NCBI GenBank assembly: GCA_018266765.1
Contig: JAFDZU010000092.1
Coordinates: 1-37,136, forward strand
DNA from: Bacteroidota bacterium
GTDB lineage: Bacteria; Bacteroidota; Ignavibacteria; Kapaibacteriales; UBA961
DNA length: 37,136 nucleotides
Reading direction: 5' to 3'
Shown: positions 18,224 through 27,514 of the stretch, piece by piece
How the letters are laid out: each line of letters starts with the position of its first letter
Numbering within the stretch: position 1 is the stretch's first letter
Notes under the pieces: model-generated
What the model was told of the DNA's origin: nothing
Database searches by the model: none
What the model saw: only the letters and a program-made list of their open reading frames with translations
Made by a program: the position numbers and the translations under genes

Positions 18224-19051
18224 ATGAAATTATTCTCAGTAAAATTTATTCTTCTCGCGGTTTTTTGTCTCACTCTTAGTGGTAATATTATTGCTCAAAC
18301 AAAGGTTGTAACATTACTTCAGGGAACTATAACCGACGAGGAAAGTGGAAAACCAATGACTGTTGATTTTGAAATTACAGACCCGACAGGAGCAAAGACA
18401 CGTGGCAAATCTATTCCAAATAATGGCTCGTACCAAGCAGTTCTTGAACCAGGAAATACCTACACTATCCTACTGTCGAGTTTTGATATTCTCCGTAAAG
18501 TTGAAAAAATAGTACTACCTCCAAGTGAAAAATATTCTATTGCAACTCATGATTACAAAGTTCAGAAATTACGCTCCGGTATGGAATTAAATGCTCTCCA
18601 TGCTTTCAAAGCCGGACAATCTAATTTGTCATCGGAAGCTACCAACTATTTTACTGAATTAAAAGAAATGATGAAACGTAATCGTAGCTTAACTGTTATT
18701 ATTACTACGTTCGGTGACGAAGCATTGCAACCTCCCCCACCGCCTGCACCAATTGAACCAACTCCCGATCCCGCAATAAAAAAAGGAAAATCGAAAAGTA
18801 AAAGCAAAAAAGTAGAACCGCCTCCATCACCTCCGCCACCTGTAGAAATCGTTCCTCAAGAACCACTTATTGACCATCTGGCAGTTCAGCGCGGCGAGGC
18901 AGTAAAGTTATATTTACAAGATGTTAAGAATGCAGACAGTCGTATAAAAATTGTAACAGACGAACCGTTTCCAAAAGGCGCGAATGGACTTTCGCCGGAT
19001 TTTAAAAATCTGCAAGTAAAAGTAGGTGAAGTAAAGAGTTTGTTTGACTAA
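18224..19051 (+). CDS. Exported OmpA-like protein with Pro/Lys-rich insert
   Basis: Protein of 275 residues with a signal peptide (cleavage after NIIAQ, about 25). It starts at the ATG at 18224 behind AAAGGA. Residues 28-110 look like a carboxypeptidase-regulatory-type beta-sandwich (LLQGTITDEESGKPMTVDFE). Residues 118-168 match the first half of an OmpA-like domain (FKAGQSNLSSEATNYFTELKE, then LTVIITTFGDE). Residues 218-248 match the second half (LAVQRGEAVKLYLQDV, then SRIKIV). Between them lies a low-complexity insert of about 45 residues with Pro runs and KKGKSKSKSKK. The usual Asp of the peptidoglycan site may survive in GDE (D165) and the Arg in VQRGEA (R223). It probably sits in the periplasm and may touch peptidoglycan. 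The next OmpA-type gene starts 92 nt later. Confidence 0.78.
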   Translation: MKLFSVKFILLAVFCLTLSGNIIAQTKVVTLLQGTITDEESGKPMTVDFEITDPTGAKTRGKSIPNNGSYQAVLEPGNTYTILLSSFDILRKVEKIVLPPSEKYSIATHDYKVQKLRSGMELNALHAFKAGQSNLSSEATNYFTELKEMMKRNRSLTVIITTFGDEALQPPPPPAPIEPTPDPAIKKGKSKSKSKKVEPPPSPPPPVEIVPQEPLIDHLAVQRGEAVKLYLQDVKNADSRIKIVTDEPFPKGANGLSPDFKNLQVKVGEVKSLFD

Positions 19052-19143
19052 AAGAGCTGATAGTTTAGTAAATACAAGGACAGAAATAAATACGATTCTG
19101 ACCATTTTTTAAATATTGCAACTACATTATTTTCGGAGAAAAT

Positions 19144-21153
19144 ATGAAATTGAGATTACTCATTCTAATTGGTTTGCTCTTCGTCAGCTATTTACCAACA
19201 ACTGCTCAAACAAATTCAGACTCTCCTCGTACACGGTATGGACTTATGTTTCATTTGGGTTTAAATTCTCATTCAGCTAATTTCCAGAAATTACCGGATG
19301 TGCCTAATTGCTGTCCGGGTTTTGAAAGTGGAACAGGCGCAGGGCTGAATATAGCCGGATTAATGGAATTTCCGCTCTCCGAAAAATTAATGCTTTCTAC
19401 CCGACTTGGATATTCTTCTTTGAATGCTACACTTAGTACGCAAGAGCCACTTCCCGTGATAATAAACGGACAAGCAACAACTATTTTCTCCGAGCATTCT
19501 GTTGCAGCCAAGTTATCAAACATTGGTATCGAGCCGCTATTGGGTTACCGATTATTTGGAGAATTTTCGCTTCATGCCGGTGGGCGACTCGGATTCACAA
19601 TGCAAAAAACGTATGACCAGAAAGAAATGATATTGCCTCAGTATGGCGGTACATTCGGTGACGGTCGTCGTGTGAATAATGATTTGAGCGGTGACATTCC
19701 AAATGCTTCTTCAATTGCCGCATCGCTTCTTTTGGGGGCAAGCTATGATTTACCACTTAATACAGGACGAACATTCTTACTTGCACCGGAAGTCTTTTAT
19801 TCGCTTGCTCTTACTCCTGTTGTGTCAAATTGGGATTGGAAAGCTAACAGTTTACGCTTTGGAATAGCTCTGAAATACTCACCTAAACCAGCCGAAAAAG
19901 TTATTGAACCTCCAATTAAAGAAGCCGAACCAGAACGCAAAATTGTAGAAAAAGAAAGAAAGTATGCAATTTCTGCCGAAGCTAAGGTTGTGAGTGTAAA
20001 TGAAGATAATACCGAAACAGATGTACCTAATTTTGTTGTCGAAGAATTTGTATCAACTCAAATGACACCGTTATTAAATTATGTATTCTTCGAAGAAAAT
20101 TCTGCTGAACTTCCTTCACGATATAAATCATTATCTGCAAAAGAAACAAATAAGTTTCAGGCAGAAAAGTTATTTGAAGCTACAACAATTGATGTGTATT
20201 ATAATGTGCTTAATATCATTGGGCAACGTCTACGCGACAATGCTGGAAGCTCTATTTCACTTGTAGGAAGCAATGCAGATGTCGGTAGTGAAAAAGGTAA
20301 TACAACGTTATCTAAAAACCGAGCTGAATCAGTTAAAAATTATTTAGTTACAGCATGGGGAATTTCTGAATCCAGAATAAAAATTGATGCTCCGCGTAAT
20401 TTACCTGAGAAGCCGTCTAATCCCGATAAACCGGAAGGTGCAGCTGAAAACAGACGGGTAGAAATTCGTCCATCTTCGCCTGATATTACCGAACCGGTTA
20501 TCATTGCCGATACAATTTTGACAGCAACACCTCTTTTTAGATTTAAGCCAAAAGCTATTGCTGAAGCAGGTCTCGCTTCTTGGACTCTTACAGCTTCACA
20601 TAAGGGCAAAATACTCAAACAATTTTCAGGAAGTACAACAATACCAAGTGTATTAGAGTGGTCCACAGATGAAAATCGCCAAAATTTCCCACGATCGAGC
20701 GATCCGATTCGTTTTGCTCTTGATGTTCGTGATGCTGTCGGACAAGCCGCAGGGGCAACAGGTAATATTCCTGTTGAAATGATAACTGTTCAGAAAAAAA
20801 GAGATCAACAACTTGATGATAAAATTATTGATAGATATAATTTAATTTTATTTGATTTCGACAAAGCAGAGCTTAGTGGTGCAAACACCAAATTAGTTGA
20901 ATTTATCAAAAAGAAAATATCACAAGATGCTACGGTGAAAATAACAGGATTTTCGGATAATGTAGGTGATGACGATTACAACCTTCGGCTTTCGGATGCC
21001 AGAGCTAAAACGGCCGCTAAAGCTCTTAATATACGTAATGCTTTAGCAAGAGGTGTTGGCGAAAGCCAACCTCTCTTTAACAATGATCTACCTGAAGGAC
21101 GTTTTTATAATCGAACGGTAGAAATTTTAGTGACAACCCCAGTGCGGAAGTAA
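19144..21153 (+). CDS. Outer-membrane protein with two OmpA domains
   Basis: Protein of 669 residues starting behind GGAG at 19144, with a signal peptide ending at TTAQ (22). Residues 23-255 are an outer-membrane beta-barrel-like region (GLMFHLGLNSHSANF; repeated aromatic strands such as LAPEVFYSLALTPVV). A charged Glu/Lys linker follows (256-300). One OmpA-like domain spans about 308-440 (YVFFEENSAELPSRY, then LSKNRAESVKNYL). A beta-rich spacer covers 445-555. A second OmpA-like domain spans about 560-665 (LILFDFDKAELSG, GFSDNVGDDDYNLRLSDARA), with the Asp and Arg that bind meso-diaminopimelate in the family. It likely ties the outer membrane to peptidoglycan. The preceding OmpA-like gene probably shares its transcript. 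The duplicated domain is unusual but known in this phylum. Confidence 0.85.
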   Translation: MKLRLLILIGLLFVSYLPTTAQTNSDSPRTRYGLMFHLGLNSHSANFQKLPDVPNCCPGFESGTGAGLNIAGLMEFPLSEKLMLSTRLGYSSLNATLSTQEPLPVIINGQATTIFSEHSVAAKLSNIGIEPLLGYRLFGEFSLHAGGRLGFTMQKTYDQKEMILPQYGGTFGDGRRVNNDLSGDIPNASSIAASLLLGASYDLPLNTGRTFLLAPEVFYSLALTPVVSNWDWKANSLRFGIALKYSPKPAEKVIEPPIKEAEPERKIVEKERKYAISAEAKVVSVNEDNTETDVPNFVVEEFVSTQMTPLLNYVFFEENSAELPSRYKSLSAKETNKFQAEKLFEATTIDVYYNVLNIIGQRLRDNAGSSISLVGSNADVGSEKGNTTLSKNRAESVKNYLVTAWGISESRIKIDAPRNLPEKPSNPDKPEGAAENRRVEIRPSSPDITEPVIIADTILTATPLFRFKPKAIAEAGLASWTLTASHKGKILKQFSGSTTIPSVLEWSTDENRQNFPRSSDPIRFALDVRDAVGQAAGATGNIPVEMITVQKKRDQQLDDKIIDRYNLILFDFDKAELSGANTKLVEFIKKKISQDATVKITGFSDNVGDDDYNLRLSDARAKTAAKALNIRNALARGVGESQPLFNNDLPEGRFYNRTVEILVTTPVRK

Positions 21154-21212
21154 GAAGGATAATTAATTCCGGTTAAAAAAATCAACATAGATTCACCTTT
21201 GTTTACCTTACG

Positions 21213-23507
21213 ATGTTTTCTTTTCTTACAATTTTTTTTCGAGCGATATTGTTATCCTTATCAATATCGCTCGTCTGTTTTACTCCTGTTTGTGCCCAAC
21301 TACTTCACGCTACTATTTCGATAAGTGATACAACTTCTGCGAATCTCACTCCAATCTCTCCCTTAATATTTGGTGGTTTTATTGAATATATTGATGATGT
21401 TGTAAATGGTTCTCATTCTTTGGCGGCACAAGAACTTACCAATCGTGGGTTCGACATGATTGATAATGAAGGGTATGGTTTATCAAGACATTGGAAATCT
21501 TGGAATTCATCCAAAGATGGAGAAGGAAATTACTACCTAAAAGAAGGTGGCTATAATAGAAATGGAGTTTATTTCCAAAAATTAGAAAATTTAAAAATCG
21601 GGAAATTTGGAATAGCTCAAGAAGTACAACTTCCAAGTACTGTTGGAACAAATTGCTATGTGTACTGCCGAAGTGATGATTACAAAGGAGAACTTTTTGC
21701 AGCTCTTATAAGTTTAGATGGAAAAGAAACATACGCTTCTGTTTCATTAGGGAAGTGTACTCAAAAATGGGAGAAAAAATCAGTAGTTTTCTCCAAATTG
21801 AATGGCATATTTCAAGCTCAACTTGTTTTTTATATAGACAGTATTGGAACTATCGAATTGGACGAAGCATCACTTCTGGCGCAAGACCATTTTCATCAAA
21901 TACGTCGTGAACATCTTGACCTATATCGTGAATGGAAACCCTCAATTATTCGTTTTTTTGGGGGGTGTTTCTCAGACCAACCAGTGGGACGATGGGAGCG
22001 TTCGATTGGTGACTTAGACAAACGTCCATCGCCAAATTTTGATTGGTTAGGTATTTACCAACGAATTGAATTTGGTGTAGATGAATATATGGCATTCTGC
22101 GAATCGGTTAGGGCTATGCCACAATTAACTGTTGGCTTCGGGAATGGCTCACCTGAAGATGCTGCAGATTGGGTTGAATACTGTAATGGAGATACTTTAA
22201 CTAAAAATGGTGCACTGAGAGCAAAAAATGGACATCCGGCTCCTTATAATGTAAAATTTTGGGAAATTGGAAATGAGCAATATGGAGATTGGGAAATAGG
22301 TCATACCACTGCTGTCAAGTATGCAAACAGATATATTGACTATTATCGTGCAATGAAAAAAGTAGATAGTTCAATTTCTATTATGATTAACGGCAATATG
22401 TGGGGGGTTGAATGGAATGATACCATTATTAAAATTGCACACGATTATATTGATATGTTTAGCATACATTACGGTATGGGATATGAATTGACTTCAGATT
22501 ATCCATCAGACAGTGTCTATAAAATACTTATGTTCAATCCTTTCTTTTTCAATAAATGGTTGGATTATTTGGAAAACAGTCTAATAGAAAGTGGATTGCC
22601 TAATACGACAAAACTTGCTATTACTGAGTGGATTCAATTATATGGAGCTTCTGCAAAACCACACAATAGAAACGCGGCAAGTTTGCAGAGTGGGCTTTGG
22701 AACGCACAAATATTTAATGTCATAATCAATCATGCTTCTTCGATTAATCTCGTCAACAAAACTGTTTATAATAGTGTAATTCAAAGTGGTGTTAATTCTC
22801 AAAACGGAGAGCGTTTCATTTTTGGTGACCCTTCCTATCATGTTATCAAACTTTTCAACAATTTTATTAGAAAAAATAAAATTTCATTTAAGATTGATTC
22901 TCCGGTTTACGATTTTAATAGTTGGAAAAATGCACCATGGCTTAATGCTACTGTTACCTATTCGGATGACACTGTTGTTTGTTCATTAATTAATACGCAT
23001 CCAACTGACTCAATGGAAGTTAGCATAAAGTTTCCTTTCTCAATTTCAAATCGAGAATTTTCGATTTCTCAAATTTACAGTGAAAATTATACTGATGCAA
23101 GCACTCCTGATTTCCCCAATAAAATTGTCCCTACTAAAACAAGCAAAAGGTTATTTAATAATTCAGTTAAACTTCCTCCACACTCTTTTTCTTTAATATC
23201 TCTACCTATTGGTAAAACTCCAGATATTAAAGCGAATCCTGTGTTCAGTGAATACCATTTAGATATTCTACCAAATCCAACGGCAAATCAAATGATAATT
23301 AATTTGGATATTCCGAGAACTGGAACAATTTCTATAGAAATATATAATAGCATAGGAGAAAGGCAGTTAGCATTACCCACACAGATTTATTCAAAAGGTA
23401 AATTCAGTATTCCAATTAATCTGCCCCAACTTTCGGATGGAACGTATTTCTGTAAAATAACTACAGATACAGGAGTAATTTCAACACAATTTGTAGTAGT
23501 TCAATAA
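21213..23507 (+). CDS. GH51-type alpha-L-arabinofuranosidase exported by T9SS
   Basis: Secreted glycoside hydrolase of 764 residues with a signal peptide (ends CFTPVCAQ, about 29). The (beta/alpha)8 core shows SPLIFGGFIEY (near 50), a GGCFSDQPVGRWERSIG loop after IIRF, and the general acid/base E355 in WEIGNEQYGDW. The nucleophile is E472 in KLAITEW, 117 residues later, the spacing normal for clan GH-A/GH51. A beta-sandwich follows (about 600-670). A T9SS sorting domain (LDILPNPTANQM to QFVVVQ) spans about 686-764. It should remove arabinofuranosyl side chains from plant-type polysaccharides at the cell surface. GH51 enzymes normally read RFPGGCF where this has RFFGGCF. No transporter or other glycosidase accompanies it here. 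An alternative is another GH-A family with the same layout. Confidence 0.82.
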   Translation: MFSFLTIFFRAILLSLSISLVCFTPVCAQLLHATISISDTTSANLTPISPLIFGGFIEYIDDVVNGSHSLAAQELTNRGFDMIDNEGYGLSRHWKSWNSSKDGEGNYYLKEGGYNRNGVYFQKLENLKIGKFGIAQEVQLPSTVGTNCYVYCRSDDYKGELFAALISLDGKETYASVSLGKCTQKWEKKSVVFSKLNGIFQAQLVFYIDSIGTIELDEASLLAQDHFHQIRREHLDLYREWKPSIIRFFGGCFSDQPVGRWERSIGDLDKRPSPNFDWLGIYQRIEFGVDEYMAFCESVRAMPQLTVGFGNGSPEDAADWVEYCNGDTLTKNGALRAKNGHPAPYNVKFWEIGNEQYGDWEIGHTTAVKYANRYIDYYRAMKKVDSSISIMINGNMWGVEWNDTIIKIAHDYIDMFSIHYGMGYELTSDYPSDSVYKILMFNPFFFNKWLDYLENSLIESGLPNTTKLAITEWIQLYGASAKPHNRNAASLQSGLWNAQIFNVIINHASSINLVNKTVYNSVIQSGVNSQNGERFIFGDPSYHVIKLFNNFIRKNKISFKIDSPVYDFNSWKNAPWLNATVTYSDDTVVCSLINTHPTDSMEVSIKFPFSISNREFSISQIYSENYTDASTPDFPNKIVPTKTSKRLFNNSVKLPPHSFSLISLPIGKTPDIKANPVFSEYHLDILPNPTANQMIINLDIPRTGTISIEIYNSIGERQLALPTQIYSKGKFSIPINLPQLSDGTYFCKITTDTGVISTQFVVVQ

Positions 23508-23749
23508 AATCCGGTTTTGATAGTATGCATTATGGAAAAAAATTGGTAATTTTGATAAGTCTTATTTTAGAATATTTCAATGAGACAAACGTACTTATAG
23601 CAAATTCCAATAGAATATAATTAATTCCTGAAAGCATCAGTTCCATTTAAAATTCAACATCAGAATATTACGTTAAAATTTCTCGCAACATTTAAACAGA
23701 CAAGTTAATTAGCAATTATTAAACTCACACCAAAACAATATAAAACATT

Positions 23750-24781
23750 ATGAAAAAAATATACTATTTTACAATAGGAATTACTCTTTCAATTGTTATT
23801 TTAGCAGGATGCTCGCGTCCCAACCGTATTATTGATAATACACAAGATGAATGGAAAATTCTAATGGCAACTGATGCTGCCCCATCAGCTCTTACGCTTC
23901 TGCACCAACCTGATAATGCGGTGACTTCATCTGATATTTTCATGAATGTAAACGGTTCACCACTTCCTGGAAAAGTAACAAAAATCATTGAATTTCGGGA
24001 ATACCTATATTTGCTTATTCCTTCTGCTTATCAAATTATTGTAATTGATAAAAACTATAAAATACATACGGTTGTAGATTTATCTGCCTCGCAGAGAATC
24101 CCAACTGACATTGCATTCGGTAATGCAACTACCGGCTATATTGCCCATGAAAATGATACAACAGTTAGTGTGATTGACATTACTAATTTTAAAATAGCTC
24201 GATCGATAACAGTCGGTAGTCATCCGATTGCAATCGCCGGAATTGGTAATCAAATTTTCGTTGCTAATCAAGCAAGCAATACAGTTTCACAAATTGATAC
24301 ACGAACGAATACAGTTGTTGCTACTCATGCGGTAACAGTAGCTCCAACTTATATTCAACCTAATTCCAAAAATGGACATGAAGTTATTGTATTATCTTTA
24401 GGTGCAGGGAAATTGGATGGTGAGCCGAAAACTGCTCCGGTTGTTACGTTTATAGATTCAGCGCGAGTTGTTACTGCAATTACTCCATTAGACAATGAGC
24501 TATTCGGTGGTGCGGACGCCAAACCTACAGGAATTGCACTCACATCGCTTGATTGGGTGTTTATACCCGTACAAAAAGGGATTATTCGTCTGGATGCTCG
24601 TAGTAAAACTGATGCAACTCTATTTTTAGATAAAGAATACTCAAATATTTATTATAATTTTCGACGAGATGAATTGTTGCTTTTAAATAATACAGTTGGT
24701 ACTATAACCGATGGTAATGGTGTAGAGAAAACCCCGGGGTTTACCCTACCATTTAATGCTACTTTTATCATTGGTTTGTAA
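23750..24781 (+). CDS. Lipoprotein with YVTN/YncE-type beta-propeller
   Basis: Protein of 343 residues. A lipoprotein signal peptide ends in LAGC, with the lipidated Cys at 21. The rest looks like a seven-bladed propeller of YncE/YVTN type, best seen in ITVGSHPIAIAGIGNQIFVA followed by NQASNTVSQIDTRTNTVVAT (about 150-200). Such proteins are periplasmic or surface lipoproteins, and most lack a known partner. It stands 242 nt after the arabinofuranosidase and 58 nt before the IcmF-like gene on the same strand, so cotranscription with the latter is possible but its relevance is doubtful. A TAATTTTG element at 23547-23554 could be a distant promoter, but the TTG upstream of it is at 27 nt, too far to be convincing. 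Confidence 0.8.
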   Translation: MKKIYYFTIGITLSIVILAGCSRPNRIIDNTQDEWKILMATDAAPSALTLLHQPDNAVTSSDIFMNVNGSPLPGKVTKIIEFREYLYLLIPSAYQIIVIDKNYKIHTVVDLSASQRIPTDIAFGNATTGYIAHENDTTVSVIDITNFKIARSITVGSHPIAIAGIGNQIFVANQASNTVSQIDTRTNTVVATHAVTVAPTYIQPNSKNGHEVIVLSLGAGKLDGEPKTAPVVTFIDSARVVTAITPLDNELFGGADAKPTGIALTSLDWVFIPVQKGIIRLDARSKTDATLFLDKEYSNIYYNFRRDELLLLNNTVGTITDGNGVEKTPGFTLPFNATFIIGL

Positions 24782-24839
24782 ATATTTAATTTTAATCACA
24801 TAAGACCAATATCAGCAACTCTATTAATTACTTGAAACT

Positions 24840-26246
24840 ATGTCAGAACTACTTCAGCCCTACAAACCCAAAAATACAATCAGAATTGTAACAGCAGCTT
24901 CTCTTTTCGACGGGCATGATGCCGCAATAAACGTGATGCGTAGAATTATTCAATCTACGGGAGTTGAAGTTATACATCTTGGTCATAACCGTTCGGCACA
25001 AGATGTTGTTGACTGCGCAATCGAAGAAGATGCACAGGCGATTGCACTCACAAGCTATCAAGGTGGACATGTAGAGTATTTTAAATATATGTACGATCTT
25101 TTATACCAAAAAGGAGCTGGACATATAAAGTTATTCGGTGGCGGCGGCGGAACAATTCTCCCACAAGAGATTGAAGAATTACACGCTTATGGAATCGAAA
25201 GAATTTATTCGCCTGATGACGGACGCTCACTCGGACTTCAGGGGATGATTAATGATTTGGTACAAAAATCTGATTTTGAAACACCTGTTTCTTTTGAAAA
25301 TGAAATACTATTACATGAAGTAAAGAAGAAAAATCCGGTTGCAATTGCTCAAGCAATCACGATGCTCGAACGCGGACAATTAATCCCAACTAAAACTGAC
25401 TCCTCTATTCCTGTATTAGGAATTACCGGTACAGGAGGAGCAGGAAAATCTTCATTGACTGACGAACTTATTTTGAGATTTTTAGAGGATTTTCACGATA
25501 AAACTATTGCAGTTATATCCGTAGACCCTTCCAAACGCAAGACAGGTGGTGCATTATTGGGCGACCGAATCCGTATGAATTCTGTCAGTAGCTCGCGTGT
25601 GTATATGCGGTCGTTCGCAACGCGTGAAGCAAATATTGCACTTAATAAAAATGTTCATCTGGCTATTGACTTGCTTAAAATTGCTGGTTTTGATTTGATA
25701 ATCGTAGAAACAGCGGGAATCGGTCAAAGTGACTCCGAGATTATAACGATTGCCGATGTTTCACTGTATGTAATGACACCCGAATATGGTGCTGCAAGCC
25801 AACTCGAAAAAATTGACATGGTGGATTATGCAGATATTATTGCTCTCAATAAATTCGATAAACGAGGTGCTCTCGATGCTTTGCGTGATGTAAAAAAACA
25901 GTATCAACGAAGTCATGGATTTTGGAATCGGAAGCCCGATGAAATGCCGGTTTTTGGTACTATTGCTTCACAATTTAATGACCCCGGGACGAATAGTTTA
26001 TACCGTTCAATTATAGATTGTTTGAATGACAAAATGAATTTAAGCTGGAAAAGTTCACTTGAAATTCCAATTGAAACCAGTAAAAAAATATATATTATTC
26101 CACCCGAGAGAACTCGGTACTTAGCCGAAATTGCTGAAGAATCAAAACGCCATTCTACGTATATTCAGCAACAAAAAACAATCGCTCGAAAGCTCAACCA
26201 GCTCAAAGGAGCAATTGACATCTTAGAAGAATTTACTGATAAATAA
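24840..26246 (+). CDS. IcmF-like protein lacking the mutase domain (B12-binding plus MeaB-type G-protein domains)
   Basis: Protein of 468 residues matching the first part of IcmF, the fused isobutyryl-CoA mutase. Residues 12-145 are the adenosylcobalamin-binding domain with [13 protein letters not shown] (cobalt-ligand H26), [15 protein letters not shown] and a GGGGG loop. Residues about 160-400 are a MeaB-type GTPase chaperone domain with P-loop GTGGAGKS (197-204), a VETAGIGQ switch region and base-specificity motif [15 protein letters not shown]. The last 60 residues correspond to the IcmF linker ([20 protein letters not shown]). IcmF usually continues to about 1100 residues with a substrate-binding mutase domain. 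Here a stop occurs, and 28 nt later a convergent gene begins, so no mutase half follows. It may work with a mutase subunit encoded elsewhere. I see no frameshift. Confidence 0.87.
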   Translation: MSELLQPYKPKNTIRIVTAASLFDGHDAAINVMRRIIQSTGVEVIHLGHNRSAQDVVDCAIEEDAQAIALTSYQGGHVEYFKYMYDLLYQKGAGHIKLFGGGGGTILPQEIEELHAYGIERIYSPDDGRSLGLQGMINDLVQKSDFETPVSFENEILLHEVKKKNPVAIAQAITMLERGQLIPTKTDSSIPVLGITGTGGAGKSSLTDELILRFLEDFHDKTIAVISVDPSKRKTGGALLGDRIRMNSVSSSRVYMRSFATREANIALNKNVHLAIDLLKIAGFDLIIVETAGIGQSDSEIITIADVSLYVMTPEYGAASQLEKIDMVDYADIIALNKFDKRGALDALRDVKKQYQRSHGFWNRKPDEMPVFGTIASQFNDPGTNSLYRSIIDCLNDKMNLSWKSSLEIPIETSKKIYIIPPERTRYLAEIAEESKRHSTYIQQQKTIARKLNQLKGAIDILEEFTDK

Positions 26247-26273
26247 CTGAAAGTAAAGTCGTTTTAGTTAATT

Positions 26274-27134
26274 CTATTTACTATATTTAGCTAATATATG
26301 TCCACGACGATTGATAATAACATTTACCAATCCATCAACTAATTTCCACAGACCAAACGGTAATATCCTTGTGAGAAAATAGGAGCGCAACAAAATAAGT
26401 GCTTTATTACCAAAAGTACAATATTCAAACGTTCCATTTGGGGAATAACTACCTAATTTCTGCTCGTCGAAACTGTGAAGATGTGCATTTCTGGGTGTTT
26501 CACAATTGCAATGAACGCACGTTTCCATTCTGATTACTTCTTTATACGGCGTGGTGATAATCAAAACTCCATTTGGCTTTAATGCTTGAAACAACCTTGC
26601 TACAAAAAGTGACGGCTCCACGGTATGCTCGATAACCTCACTTGAGATAATACAATCAAAACTATTATCCTGTAGCGGCAAGTTTAGTGCATCTCCCACA
26701 ATTCCTGTATGATTCACGAACGGAAAAGCAGAAAGTGCTTTTTGAACATTATAAAGAGTTATATCAAATGAAGTTACAGCCACTCCCTTTGGACAAAAAT
26801 GACGCGCTACCCATGCTCCGCCAGAACCAACATCTAATATATGTTTTGCATTTTTAGGAACTTGACTGATGATGTACTCGTGTACACGCCGTTCGTCGTC
26901 TGCTTGAGCATGACAGATAAGTTCGGCAAAATAATCACTTCGTTCATGTTCGAGCGTATAATGTTCCACATATTCCATGTTGAAAGAATTATGATTTGAT
27001 GCTTGGGGAAGCAACACAGGAATTCCATTTTTGATAGGGTAATTATGCTGTTTACTTATTAATATTTCGCCATTTAGGGTAAGCGGTTCGCCTGAATGGG
27101 GGCATTTTAGAAGTGAGATAAGTTGCTGATTCAT
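26274..27134 (-). CDS. Class I SAM-dependent methyltransferase with Trm112-like N-terminus
   Basis: Protein of 286 residues. Residues 1-48 resemble the Trm112-type small domain (LLKCPHSGEPLTL, then YPIKNGIPVLL), but with only one of the usual zinc cysteines at that site. Residues 95-205 form a methyltransferase core with motif I ILDVGSGGAWVARHF, an acidic strand-2 end FDITLYN, GDALNLPLQDNSFDCIISSE and EHTVEPSLFVARLFQALKPN. Beyond this come a possible metal site CVHCNC (near 222) and a basic, hydrophobic C-terminus. This layout is common for methyltransferases in polysaccharide, quinone or lipid pathways, and no substrate can be named. It converges with the IcmF-like gene at a 27-nt gap with no visible terminator. 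Confidence 0.82.
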   Translation of the reverse strand: MNQQLISLLKCPHSGEPLTLNGEILISKQHNYPIKNGIPVLLPQASNHNSFNMEYVEHYTLEHERSDYFAELICHAQADDERRVHEYIISQVPKNAKHILDVGSGGAWVARHFCPKGVAVTSFDITLYNVQKALSAFPFVNHTGIVGDALNLPLQDNSFDCIISSEVIEHTVEPSLFVARLFQALKPNGVLIITTPYKEVIRMETCVHCNCETPRNAHLHSFDEQKLGSYSPNGTFEYCTFGNKALILLRSYFLTRILPFGLWKLVDGLVNVIINRRGHILAKYSK

Positions 27135-27297
27135 TGAGGGTTTCTTTGCAATTTTGAAATTCTGAAGTTATGTTTTTGAATTAATTTATCAGAAGTATGT
27201 AATACTTAACTTGTGCTCTATACTCTTTAATTTTTAGAAAATATAATTGCAAAGATAGGGAAAGTTGGTGGAATTGTTGCTGTGGATTTATTCAAAC

Positions 27298-27332
27298 AAA
27301 AAATCCTTTGTAAATATTAAATCTACAAAGGA
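27298..27332 (-). terminator. Intrinsic terminator of the tRNA-Asn gene
   Basis: On the minus strand a 9-bp perfect stem (TCCTTTGTA with TACAAAGGA, 27332-27304) with an 11-nt loop is followed by six T's (27303-27298). It begins 11 nt after the mature 3' end of the tRNA. Confidence 0.75.
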
Positions 27333-27343
27333 CTTGTGCTATG

Positions 27344-27417
27344 CTCCGACTCACAGACTTGAACTGTGGACCCTCTGATTAACAGTCAGATGCTCTAACC
27401 AGCTGAGCTAAGTCGGA
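27344..27417 (-). tRNA. tRNA-Asn (anticodon GTT)
   Basis: A 74-nt cloverleaf on the minus strand. The acceptor stem TCCGACT pairs with AGTCGGA, followed by discriminator G at 27344. The D arm is AGCTCAGCTGGTTAGAGC. The anticodon stem is TCTGA/TCAGA with loop CTGTTAA, so the anticodon is GTT (27383-27381). The T arm contains GTTCAAGTC. CCA is not encoded. It is a single gene with its own promoter and terminator. Confidence 0.96.
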
Positions 27418-27435
27418 ATCCAAATTATTGGAACG

Positions 27436-27465
27436 CAAAAATAAGGCGAAACTTCAAATTTTCAA
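27436..27465 (-). promoter_or_regulatory. Bacteroidota-type promoter for tRNA-Asn
   Basis: On the minus strand TTG (27465-27463) is followed after 19 nt by TATTTTTG (27443-27436), a match to TAnnTTTG. The mature tRNA begins 19 nt downstream, as expected for a short 5' leader. Confidence 0.5.
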
Positions 27466-27514
27466 AATTTTTTCTCAATTTTTTATGTATTTTCTGAAAA
27501 AGAATTATTCTCGG

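Noticed and set aside
26247-26273. The gap after the IcmF-like gene considered as the site of a lost mutase domain joined by frameshift
   Set aside because: Only 27 nt remain before the convergent methyltransferase gene, and no mutase-like sequence is present in any frame.
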